64,000 nucleotides of DNA from an archaeon (GTDB taxonomy: Archaea > Nanobdellota > Nanobdellia > Woesearchaeales > GW2011-AR15): assembly GCA_018657065.1 (NCBI GenBank), contig JABHXU010000015.1:52191-116190 (forward strand). The letters are read 5' to 3'. The first letter of the stretch is position 1, and every line of letters begins with the position of its first letter. A model generated the notes under the pieces. That model did not search any database. It was not told the DNA's origin and was given only the letters and a program-made list of their open reading frames with translations. Below are positions 34,319 through 43,100 of the stretch, one piece after another. Position numbers and translations under genes: made by a program.

Positions 34319-35500
34319 ATGAAATATCATAAACAGATTTATGAAGATAAACAAAGGATTACTAGTTTAGAAAAAAAAGATTCATTTTTGTTTATTGAAG
34401 TTGAAGATACCATTTTTTACCCAGGAGGAGGAGGTCAGCCTCATGATACTGGAGTAATTGAGAATAATAATTTTCAAGGAAAGGTAGTTGAAGTTTTTAA
34501 AAAAGAAGATAAAATAATTCATAAAGTAAAATCAGTAAAAGGAAGCTTGAAAGTTGGTGATAGTGTTATATTAAAAATTGATAAAGAAAAAAGAGAAAAA
34601 ATAGTACGAATGCATACTGGAGAACATATATTTTACAAATGTTTGGAAAAAGAAATTAAAGGTTTAAAATTAAAAAAAATTGATCTTGATTCTAGTGAAA
34701 GTTCTTTTTTTGTTGAAGCATTAAATTTAACTTGGGAAGACGTTTTTAAAGCTGAAAAATTAGCAAATGAATTAATTGAAAAAGATTTACCAATAATCAA
34801 ACATCATTATACTAAAGAAGAAGCAATTAAACTAGGAAAATTAAGAATTAAGCCTGAAAGAATTAAGTCAAATAATATTAGAGTTATTGAAGTTAAAGAT
34901 TTTGATTGGTCTGCTTGCGCAGGATGTCATTCTAAATCTACGGGATTTATTGGAAATATTTTAATTACAAAGTTTGGTAAAGCAAAAGGAGGATATGAAA
35001 TTAGGTTTAAAGTGAATGTAAAATCTGAATTATATGATTTAGCTAAAACAAGTAGAATAGTAGCATCATTTTTGGAAACAGATCATAATAACATTTTAGA
35101 TAAAATAAAAAAAATAATTGATGATTCTGAAAACTATAAAAATAAATTTAGAGAATTATCCGCAAAATTATTAAGTAATTTTAGTGAAGAAATAATTAAA
35201 GATATTAATTTTATTTATGCACTAGTAGAAGAAGTTGAAAAAAAGCAATTAACAGATAAATCTAATGAATTGTTAAAAGAAAAAACAATAGTGTGTCTTA
35301 TTTCAACAAATAACGATAGATCAACAGTGTTACTTAATTCTTCAAAAGACTTAAAATTAGATGCACCAACTCTTTTAAACACAATTCTTTCAAATTTTGA
35401 TGGAAGAGGAGGAGGAAGAGATAATTTTGCAATGGGTAGTGTTGAATCTAAGTTCAAAGATAATGTTATAGTGGAATTCAAAAAAGAGCTTTCAAAATAA
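34319..35500 (+). CDS. alaX: Alanyl-tRNA editing protein AlaX (long form)
   Basis: A free-standing editing enzyme that hydrolyses Ser (or Gly) wrongly attached to tRNA-Ala. The 393-residue protein matches AlaX-L: an N-terminal beta-barrel (FYPGGGGQPHDTGVIE), the zinc site MHTGEH plus CAGCH (H-x3-H ... C-x3-H), and a C-terminal DHHA1 domain ending GRGGGRDNFAMGSVE, as in full AlaRS. A coiled-coil segment (about residues 240-300) links them. The TATA box is about 28 nt before the ATG, so it is leaderless. AlaRS itself is not in the window. Confidence 0.95.
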   Translation: MKYHKQIYEDKQRITSLEKKDSFLFIEVEDTIFYPGGGGQPHDTGVIENNNFQGKVVEVFKKEDKIIHKVKSVKGSLKVGDSVILKIDKEKREKIVRMHTGEHIFYKCLEKEIKGLKLKKIDLDSSESSFFVEALNLTWEDVFKAEKLANELIEKDLPIIKHHYTKEEAIKLGKLRIKPERIKSNNIRVIEVKDFDWSACAGCHSKSTGFIGNILITKFGKAKGGYEIRFKVNVKSELYDLAKTSRIVASFLETDHNNILDKIKKIIDDSENYKNKFRELSAKLLSNFSEEIIKDINFIYALVEEVEKKQLTDKSNELLKEKTIVCLISTNNDRSTVLLNSSKDLKLDAPTLLNTILSNFDGRGGGRDNFAMGSVESKFKDNVIVEFKKELSK

Positions 35501-35529
35501 TTATATATTACTTTTTCTTTATATATTAA

Positions 35530-35994
35530 ATGAAGGTTAGAAAGTTTAGAAAAGAAGATACATCTAAAGTTTGTTATTTTGTTAGAAGAAATATGAAAGA
35601 AATTCTTCCTGATTTTTATCCTAAAGATGTGGTTGAATTTTTATATAAGCATGAAACACCTAAAAAATTTCTAAAAAGAGGAAAAAATAGAATTTATATT
35701 GTAGTAACAAAGAAAAAAAGAATTTTAGGAATAGCAGGGTTAGAAGAAAATGATGTTAAATCTTTTTTTGTGAATCCTAGTTACCATAAAAAAGGAATTG
35801 GAAATTTATTAATTAGTGAAATTGAAAAAATTGCAAAATTAAGAAAGTTAAAAACATTAACTGTTCATAGTTCTTTTAATGCTGAAGGTTTTTATGCTAA
35901 ATGTGGTTTTAAGAAAATTAGAAAATTTGCAAATAAAGTAGGACCTATTATTCTTGAAGGTATATTTATGGAAAAAAAATTAAATTATGAATAA
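35530..35994 (+). CDS. GNAT-family N-acetyltransferase
   Basis: A 154-residue GNAT protein. The acetyl-CoA pyrophosphate loop is visible as VNPSYHKKGIGNLLISEIEK (the Q/R-x-x-G-x-G/A pattern with KKGIGN). The following strand and helix, LKTLTVHSSFNAEGFYAKCG, are the usual C-terminal part. The acceptor could be a protein N-terminus, an amino acid or an antibiotic; sequence alone does not say. AT-rich TATATATTA directly precedes the ATG. It overlaps a convergent lipoprotein gene by 10 nt. Confidence 0.9.
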   Translation: MKVRKFRKEDTSKVCYFVRRNMKEILPDFYPKDVVEFLYKHETPKKFLKRGKNRIYIVVTKKKRILGIAGLEENDVKSFFVNPSYHKKGIGNLLISEIEKIAKLRKLKTLTVHSSFNAEGFYAKCGFKKIRKFANKVGPIILEGIFMEKKLNYE

Positions 35995-36518
35995 ACCAAT
36001 TGACATTTGTTTTCAACACATTTTGATCCTATTGGTTCTGATGGACCACAAGGTTCGCAAACAACATCATCACACATTAAAGTTGGTTGGTTGATGTTCC
36101 ATTCATCTACATATGCTTTGTTCATTGGCATAGGACACGAACAACAACTATGCTCATATACAATTGAACAATCGTCATCTGTTTGACATGATGTTAAATC
36201 TTGTTCTTGATCAAAAGTTGCTTCACATTTATTATCAATACAATCTACACCTGTTGAAGGTCTACATTTATACATACAATTAGTTTCATAAGACTCAATT
36301 AGATCTTTTATTTTTGAACTTTGATCTTTATTAACAAAAATATTACATCCAAAAGGACATTTGCTTTCAACATCTATACAATCATCTTTTGTATCACAAA
36401 AATTTGCATTGTCAATTTCAACTTGAATGGAGCCTCCATCTATATTTTGGCTTATATTTCTAGAACATGCAGAAATAAGAAAAACAAGCACAATAAACAA
36501 TACTGTTATTTTTTTCAT
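35985..36518 (-). CDS. Cys-rich lipoprotein with two related domains
   Basis: A 177-residue protein. The signal peptide ends in a lipobox (LISACS), which suggests lipid anchoring on the outer face. Two repeats follow, each opening with C-x2-[KD]-D-D-C: CDTKDDCIDVESKCPFGC and CQTDDDCSIVYEHSCCSC, and each closing C-[IV]-[ED]-N-K-C (CIDNKC, CVENKC). This disulphide-rich layout resembles a segment of the 1394-residue protein at 40172-44356 (CSVSGECEAVFSHCSCS ... CKNGEC). Its function is unknown; binding or protease inhibition are possible. Confidence 0.75.
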   Translation of the reverse strand: MKKITVLFIVLVFLISACSRNISQNIDGGSIQVEIDNANFCDTKDDCIDVESKCPFGCNIFVNKDQSSKIKDLIESYETNCMYKCRPSTGVDCIDNKCEATFDQEQDLTSCQTDDDCSIVYEHSCCSCPMPMNKAYVDEWNINQPTLMCDDVVCEPCGPSEPIGSKCVENKCQLVYS

Positions 36519-36623
36519 TTTGATTATAAATTGTTTTTGAGAGTTAAATATTTTATTGTTTTTTCACTTGACACACACTCGTTTATTTCATTCATTCGTA
36601 ATATCCAGGTCTTGTTCATTTTA

Positions 36624-36663
36624 CTCACAAGACACTGGACATTTCCGTGTGAGATATATAAAT
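36624..36663 (+). promoter_or_regulatory. Inverted repeat abutting a TATA box (shared element, copy 2)
   Basis: CTCACAAG (36624-36631) and CGTGTGAG (36646-36653, one mismatch) flank a longer spacer and are followed directly by ATATATAAAT (36654-36663), the TATA box of the 28-codon gene. Compared with copy 1 at 18728-18759, the left arm plus ACA, then TTT, the right arm and the TATA box correspond; this copy has about seven extra bases (CTGGACA) in the spacer. Most of the 36519-36697 spacer is otherwise AT-rich sequence with nothing recognised. Confidence 0.6.
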
Positions 36664-36697
36664 AACATTTATCATTATATTGATTAGGTGATTTTAA

Positions 36698-36784
36698 ATG
36701 AGAAGACCAACAGATGTTATATACCAAATTGAAATGGATTTAAATGAAGAAATAGTAGGAATCTTAAAAGACATTCGTGGATAG
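36698..36784 (+). CDS. 28-codon gene with strong promoter and ribosome-binding site
   Basis: The ORF encodes MRRPTDVIYQIEMDLNEEIV followed by GILKDIRG. TATA box ATATATAAAT (36654-36663) and AGGTGAT (36686-36692, 5 nt from the ATG) are both well placed, which is unusual for a random short frame. The peptide is a charged amphipathic helix with no Cys and no membrane segment. A small regulatory or antitoxin-like peptide is possible. Its promoter carries the inverted repeat shared with the LAGLIDADG/aspS unit. Confidence 0.55.
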   Translation: MRRPTDVIYQIEMDLNEEIVGILKDIRG

Positions 36785-36833
36785 GTAGGATTTAAATATA
36801 AGATTTTTTTAAATTAGTTTTTAGGGGGTATTA

Positions 36834-37667
36834 TTGAGTTTTTTAAGTATAGGTATAACTGGAATTAGTGGAGGAGGAAAAAGCACAATTGCCAGAACTA
36901 TTTCTTTAGTTTTTGATGAAATTTTTGGGTCAGAAATTGGTTATATTGAACATGATGATTTATATCATGATAGATCTGTAGTTTTTGAGCTTCAAGGAAT
37001 AAAACATGATGAAAACTTAGATCCTGGCGCAAAAGAAGCATTAAAACAAGTTACATGGGATAGGCTTGATAATTTAAATTATCCAGGAACAATTGATGCT
37101 ATTGTGGCTGCACAAAGGGGTTCTGTTGAAGTTCCTAAATATATTAAAAAAACAGGGATTCATGAACCTAGAGAAGCTCCAATTCAAACAAGAGATGGGC
37201 TTGTTATGGAAGGATTGTTTTTATTATCTCCTGGTTATTCAGAATTCCCTCTTTATAATTCTAAAACTCAAGCAAAGGTTTCTCAGAAAGATATGCAAGA
37301 AGCAATTAATGCACAATTTGATTATAGAATTTTAATATGTTGCGAGGATAGAAAAGTTGCCAATCAAAGGAGAATTGATAGGGATGCTCATATGCAAAGA
37401 TCTGATGAATTAACTGAAAGATTAATTGCTCAAGCAGATGAATTTTATACAAATTGTGTTTTACAATTACAAGTTGATGATCCTAAGTATTTTCAAGCCG
37501 AAATTGATTGTGTAGATACTGAATCATGTATAAAAGGAATTTATGAATTTTTTAAATTAGTTTCTCAAGATAGAGGAGAACAAGATGAAAGATATAAAAT
37601 ATCAAATCCTAAAGCATTGAAATCATCAATAGAAAAACATTACAAAGCAATTGTAGAAGAAAAATAA
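36834..37667 (+). CDS. Uridine kinase-like P-loop kinase (TTG start)
   Basis: A 277-residue P-loop protein of the phosphoribulokinase/uridine kinase group. Walker A is GITGISGGGKSTIARTIS; IEHDDLYHDRS corresponds to the substrate-binding DDFY-like motif; TRDGLVMEGLF is the Walker B-like strand; and RRIDRDAHMQR resembles the LID Arg region (RDxxxR). The start is a TTG, supported by GGGGGT 6 nt upstream. Uridine, another nucleoside or a vitamin precursor could be the substrate. It ends directly against the convergent Mre11-like gene. Confidence 0.85.
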   Translation: MSFLSIGITGISGGGKSTIARTISLVFDEIFGSEIGYIEHDDLYHDRSVVFELQGIKHDENLDPGAKEALKQVTWDRLDNLNYPGTIDAIVAAQRGSVEVPKYIKKTGIHEPREAPIQTRDGLVMEGLFLLSPGYSEFPLYNSKTQAKVSQKDMQEAINAQFDYRILICCEDRKVANQRRIDRDAHMQRSDELTERLIAQADEFYTNCVLQLQVDDPKYFQAEIDCVDTESCIKGIYEFFKLVSQDRGEQDERYKISNPKALKSSIEKHYKAIVEEK

Positions 37668-38873
37668 TCATACTCTTAATAATTCTTTAAGTTCTAGCAT
37701 TATTCTATTTTCAAACTCGTAAACTTTTTCACCGTCTTTTTTATCAGCACTTAATACAGTCATTAATTGTCTGATCATAGATTTTTCAATATCTTTATCC
37801 CAATTAGTTACATTAATTTGCCCAACATGTTCGTTTATAAGTTCAGTTTCAATATCTTTTCCAGTTTCAATTTTTATTTCTTCATATTCTCTAGTTTCCA
37901 ATTTTGTTGTATTACGCATAACAAAATATGCACCTTTATCATAAGCAACATCATAAGCTTTTTTATAATCAATTTCAGATATTTTTCCTGATTCTAAGGT
38001 TCCTTTTATTCTTACTAAAACTAAAGCATCTTTAACATTAATATTATCAAATTGTTCAATTAATTCACTAGTTATATTTTCAGGAATTTTATGATTTGAA
38101 TTTATTTTTATTGTAATCACAGGTTTGACAATAATATCTTTTCTAATAATTTGCCCATTATTATAAATGTAAAATCCACCACCTTTTAATTCTTCAAGTT
38201 CAAAAAAAGTGTTTGGAAATAAGGGTCCAGGATAAATAACATTTTTATATCCTGGTAAATCTTTTTTTTCAACAATATGTACATGTCCTCCAGCATAATA
38301 GTCAAAATTTTTAGGCAATAAAGAAATAGGTGCAGAGTCCATTCTTTCTAAGTGTTTAGGTTTTAATTCTGTGAGTGCTGTATGAAACATGAAAATTTTA
38401 AACCCAGGTTCTTTTTCTAAACTATCTCTATCAAGTTCTTCATAAAAACTTCTTTCAAGCATTCCTCTTTTTCCTAGCATTCCAGTAATCTTTGCATTGG
38501 TTTTTTTGTCAATAGTAAATTTTAATCTTAATTTTGAATTTTCTACAGTTCCTTTTACTACATTAATACAAAGTCCTGCTTGTTCAAGTACATCTAACAT
38601 TGTTCTTCCACTTGGTGAAAAATCATGACTACCTGGAATTAAATAAACTGATATTTCTTTATCACTTAAATTTTTTAAAACTTTTACAACATCTTTTAAT
38701 TTATCAATTCCTGGAAGTGCAGTGTTAAATAAATCTCCAGATATTAAAATAAAATCTACATTTTCTTTAATTGAAATGTCAATAGCTTCAAAGAATGCTT
38801 GAATATTAAGTTCTTTTAATTTAGGATCTCTCCATGCTCCAATGTGACAATCAGCTATATGTGAGAATTTCAT
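37668..38873 (-). CDS. Mre11/SbcD-like DNA repair exonuclease
   Basis: A 401-residue calcineurin-type phosphoesterase that resembles the archaeal nuclease of the Mre11/SbcD group. Metal-binding motifs are in order: HIADCHIGAWRD (D-x-H), LISGDLFNTALPG (GD), LIPGSHDFSPSG (here GSHD instead of the usual GNHD), MFHTALTE (H) and YAGGHVHIVEKK (GHxH). The C-terminal 170 residues form the capping and Rad50-contact region. In many archaea mre11 lies beside rad50; no rad50 is adjacent here. It probably works in double-strand break processing. Confidence 0.85.
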   Translation of the reverse strand: MKFSHIADCHIGAWRDPKLKELNIQAFFEAIDISIKENVDFILISGDLFNTALPGIDKLKDVVKVLKNLSDKEISVYLIPGSHDFSPSGRTMLDVLEQAGLCINVVKGTVENSKLRLKFTIDKKTNAKITGMLGKRGMLERSFYEELDRDSLEKEPGFKIFMFHTALTELKPKHLERMDSAPISLLPKNFDYYAGGHVHIVEKKDLPGYKNVIYPGPLFPNTFFELEELKGGGFYIYNNGQIIRKDIIVKPVITIKINSNHKIPENITSELIEQFDNINVKDALVLVRIKGTLESGKISEIDYKKAYDVAYDKGAYFVMRNTTKLETREYEEIKIETGKDIETELINEHVGQINVTNWDKDIEKSMIRQLMTVLSADKKDGEKVYEFENRIMLELKELLRV

Positions 38874-38926
38874 CTTTATTAAATAGATTTTACGTATATT
38901 TAAAGGTTATCTAGAAGATACTAAAA

Positions 38927-40039
38927 CTAAACTCGTTCTTCAAATTCATTTACAAATTTAATTACAGACATTCCAGGTTTAGGAACTTTTTTAGGAAATC
39001 CAAATCTAGAGATACCGTAATCTGTTTTTAAACGTGATACTGATCCAGGAGATACATATGAAAAAGTATCACCTAATTGTTTCGCACCACGAATATGATT
39101 GTTTATATTGTGATAAGCATCTGTAAACATTAATTTGAATATGGCATTAATTCCTAAAAAGTTGAATTCACCTGCATGAGTATGTCCTGAAAAGATGGCA
39201 AGAGGATTTTTAGTTATTTTGCCATTAAATCCATCTAGATTGTGAGCCATAACAAGAACATTATTTTCATCAGGAATAGCATCATTATAATCTTGAGATG
39301 AAGCATCATATATACTTTGCCACCAGTTAATTCTATTTTTATGTTCTTTTGGTTGTTGAGTTTTATAAAAATATAAATCTCTTAAACCAACAATATGAAT
39401 AGGATTTTTTTGATAGTTTAATTTTGTAGATATATTATCTAAATAAGTTAGCCCATAACTTTCAAGTTCTTCTGCTAAACGTATCCATCTACCATTAAAA
39501 TAATCATGATTTCCACAAATGAAATAGGTTGCAGGTCTTCCATTTACATCTGAAAGATTAGGAACATCAACAAGTTCTTCAAAAAAATGTTTATGTTCTT
39601 TGATATTTGATATTTTACCTTCTTTTGATAAATCTCCTCCTACTAAAACAACGTCAATTTTACCTTTTGTTCTTTCAAAATAAGCTCTGTACTGATCTAT
39701 AAAATCTGGAACTGTATCATCAGGTTTTCTAATAAAAGGAAATATTTTTCTAAGTAAACTTGTGTGTCTTTCACCAAGATGTAAATCTGAGATTAAAGCA
39801 ATAGTTAGACCTTCTAGATCTTGGGCATTTGGATGTTTTACTTGAATTTCATGAACACAATCACCGTTAGGAAACATACCTACCTGAGTTTTCCATTCGA
39901 TATCAACAGAACTAGTTCCATTGTAGGGTTCAATTCCAATTCTTTCACGTAAATACCATTTTCTAAATGGAGAATTTAAAACAATTGTTCTTAATTTATT
40001 TCTTAAAGTTTCATTTTCTAATGTATGTTTAAAATTCAT
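38927..40039 (-). CDS. Metallophosphoesterase, calcineurin-like
   Basis: A 370-residue protein with the complete two-metal site: ALISDLHLGERHTS (D-x-H), VVLVGGDLSKEGK (GD), FICGNHDYFNG (GNHD), LVMAHNLDGFNG (H) and AIFSGHTHAGEFN (GHTH). The pattern resembles YkuE-like phosphoesterases. An N-terminal extension of about 85 residues precedes the catalytic domain. It has no signal peptide. The substrate (phospholipid head group, nucleotide or other) is unknown. It follows the P1-gene spacer on the opposite strand and lies 53 nt upstream of the Mre11-like gene, same direction. Confidence 0.88.
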   Translation of the reverse strand: MNFKHTLENETLRNKLRTIVLNSPFRKWYLRERIGIEPYNGTSSVDIEWKTQVGMFPNGDCVHEIQVKHPNAQDLEGLTIALISDLHLGERHTSLLRKIFPFIRKPDDTVPDFIDQYRAYFERTKGKIDVVLVGGDLSKEGKISNIKEHKHFFEELVDVPNLSDVNGRPATYFICGNHDYFNGRWIRLAEELESYGLTYLDNISTKLNYQKNPIHIVGLRDLYFYKTQQPKEHKNRINWWQSIYDASSQDYNDAIPDENNVLVMAHNLDGFNGKITKNPLAIFSGHTHAGEFNFLGINAIFKLMFTDAYHNINNHIRGAKQLGDTFSYVSPGSVSRLKTDYGISRFGFPKKVPKPGMSVIKFVNEFEERV

Positions 40040-40171
40040 TAGCGAGTTTTACAATTTTTCTTATATTTAAAGGTTCAGTAAATAATTAAAGTCATAGAAA
40101 TGTTTTTAAAGTTCATTTTATAAAAGAATAGTATAAATGGTTTTTTTAATTAAAAAGGAGTTGGTTTAAGT

Positions 40172-43100
40172 ATGAAGAAAATTCTATTAGCTATTATTTT
40201 ACTTGTGATAATGATTTTAAATGTTGGTGCTAATCAACCAGAATATGAGTTTAGTTATTGCAATTCACAATATAATTGTCCAACAGATTATGAATGTTAT
40301 CAACCTCCTATGCCTCTTTGCCCTGAAGGAATGGGTTGTCCTCAAGTAATGCCACAAAAATATTGTAGGCCAATAGATTGTAGTAGTACAATTAGAACAT
40401 TATGGTTACAGCATGATCAGCCTCTTACTTTTGAAGATCATACAATTGAAATTATTGGTTCGAATCCTGATGAAACTCAATGTGGTGTTATTGTTGACGG
40501 TGTTGCAAAATGGGTTAATGTTGATGAAAAAAAAGAATTTTCTGATTTAAGTATAAGGATTCTAGACACTATTTCTGTTCACACAGATCAAGATGTTGTA
40601 AATGATCCAGGTTATTGGATGTGTATTATTAACATTGCAAATCAAATTAATTTTACCTTTGAAAAAACAGATAATGAAGCAAAATTTCATTTTGGAGGTC
40701 ATGATATTTCTGCTGTTGATGTAGGTAATGATTATACAAAATGTGGTATTGAAGTTGATGGTGTTGTTCAATGGATTGATCAAGGAGATAATGAATATTT
40801 TGGAGATCTTAAAATTGAAATTATGCATATTGAAGGGTATCCAGCGGATATAACTCCTTCTTATGACGCAGATGTATGTGAAATTGAAATAATTCCATGT
40901 AGATGTGATAAAGAAAATGATTGTTCGTTTTCTTGTAGTGATAGTGATGGTGGAAAAGACTATAATGAAAAAGGAACAACAACAGGATGGAATTCATATG
41001 GAGGAAATATTAACCAAATTGCAACTCACGTAGACAGATGTGATGGAAGTAATAGAGTTTTAGAATTTTATTGTAATTATATTAATGATCCTCGTGGTGG
41101 AGAAGGATATATTTCTATGCATAATTCTCCTTGTTCAAATGGATGTCAAGATGGAAAATGTGTTGATTCAATTAATACTTGTTCAGACACAGATGGAGGA
41201 ATAAATTATTATGTGAAAGGACACGCACAATCATCAAATTCAAATGTAGAAGGAAGAATTGATTGTTGTAAAAATGAATTTTCAACAAATATGGGAAGTA
41301 CAGTGGATCATATTGGTCCTGGTGGAGGACCTTGTGTAACAAGTGGAAAATATTTACATGAAGGTTATTGTGGTTCAGATAATAATCCAACATCTAAAAT
41401 GTATGAATGTCCAGATGGATGTACTAATGGTGCATGTGTATCAGAGGGATACACTTGCGAACAAATTCAAGATTCATCTTTAGATTATTTTGAAACATGT
41501 AAAAAATCAGGTTATCAAGGTGTTTGTTTTGATAAGCTTACAAAAGAATATCAAGGATGTACAAATGATAATGGAAAAGGTTGTACATCAAGTAATTCTA
41601 ATGCACAAAGAAATATCTTTTGTGAAGTTCCTAGTTCAATGTGTACAGAAACAGATGGCGGAATTAATCTAAATGTAAGAGGAGTTAATAGAAAAGGAAG
41701 TGAAATAAAAGAAGATCATTGTACTTATTGTACTGGTGCTTGTGTACCTGGAGAGATATGCGATTCTACATGTGGTGCAGTTGTAGAATATTATTGTAAT
41801 TCAGCAGGAAATATTATTGAAAAATCACCTCAAACATGTAAGTATGGTTGTGAGTATGGTGAATGTAGGCATAGTTCAGATTATAGATGGAAATTAGTTC
41901 CAGATGTTTATTATGATAAATCAACATATGTTGAAACAGACAGTGGAAGAATTCAAGCAACTTATTTAGGAACCTGTGATAAATTTTGTGGTTCATTAGG
42001 ATTAGATGCTAATCCAAAATGTATTGGTTGGCATGATAAAGCAACATATTGTAGAAAAACAGTTAGTTCAGATGGTCAACTAGCAAGTGCAGGTTCATCT
42101 TGTACAGAATCAGGATTAACAAGTCAAATAGGAGGAGATTATTGTTGTTGTGGTGAATCACAAAATATTAGAGACCCATATATTGCAGATATTTCAGGAG
42201 AAAAATCAAAATACTATGCAAAAGAACCAATTTCTTTAATTATTAAAGCAGTTGAGGGGGATGGAACACCTGCAGAATATAGTGAGGGATTTCATATACA
42301 ATATTATTCTTATTCAACATTAAAAAAAGAAGATTATTTGCAAGAATATGTTCCAACAGGAAATTATAATGCAAGATATTCAAATGGTTATTGGTATATT
42401 GATTTTTGGGCACCTTCAATTCCTGGAAAATATTATACTGATATTGTCTTATATTGTTCTAGAGATAATACAAAATGTTCAAGAGAATATCCAAATTTAC
42501 AAGTAGAAGAAAAATTGTATTATGAAGTGAATGAAAAAACTAATGAATGTTCAGTATCTGGTGAATGTGAAGCAGTATTTTCTCATTGTAGTTGTAGTTA
42601 TTCATGTATGCCTAAAACAGATGAACCTAGAGTTGATTGTGCTAGAGCATGCCCTGAGATATATGTTAAACCACCAACTTGTGAATGTAAAAATGGTGAA
42701 TGCGTAGAAAAATACGAAATTCTACCAGAAAAATGTTCATTTGGACCACAAATTTCTTGTGTAGATAAAGCTAAACTTTGTAGTGGAAATGACTTATCTT
42801 TAATTGCATTAAGAAATAATGTTGGTTTTCCAATTCAAATAAAAAATATTGAAATTACAAATTATAATCAAGAAGCAGTGATTTTCCCAGATAAAGTTCA
42901 ACCAAATGAAATTTTCAAAGTAAAATTTCAAGATTTAAATTTAGCTTCAGGACAATATGCTCACTTTGAAGTAAAGATGGATTATGTAAATTTAGAAACT
43001 GGTTTACAACATTCATTAAATGGAGAAATTCAAGGAAAAGCAGTAAACTGTGGTGAAGATCTTTGTGAAATAGGAACAAGATGTGATAGTAATTATATTC

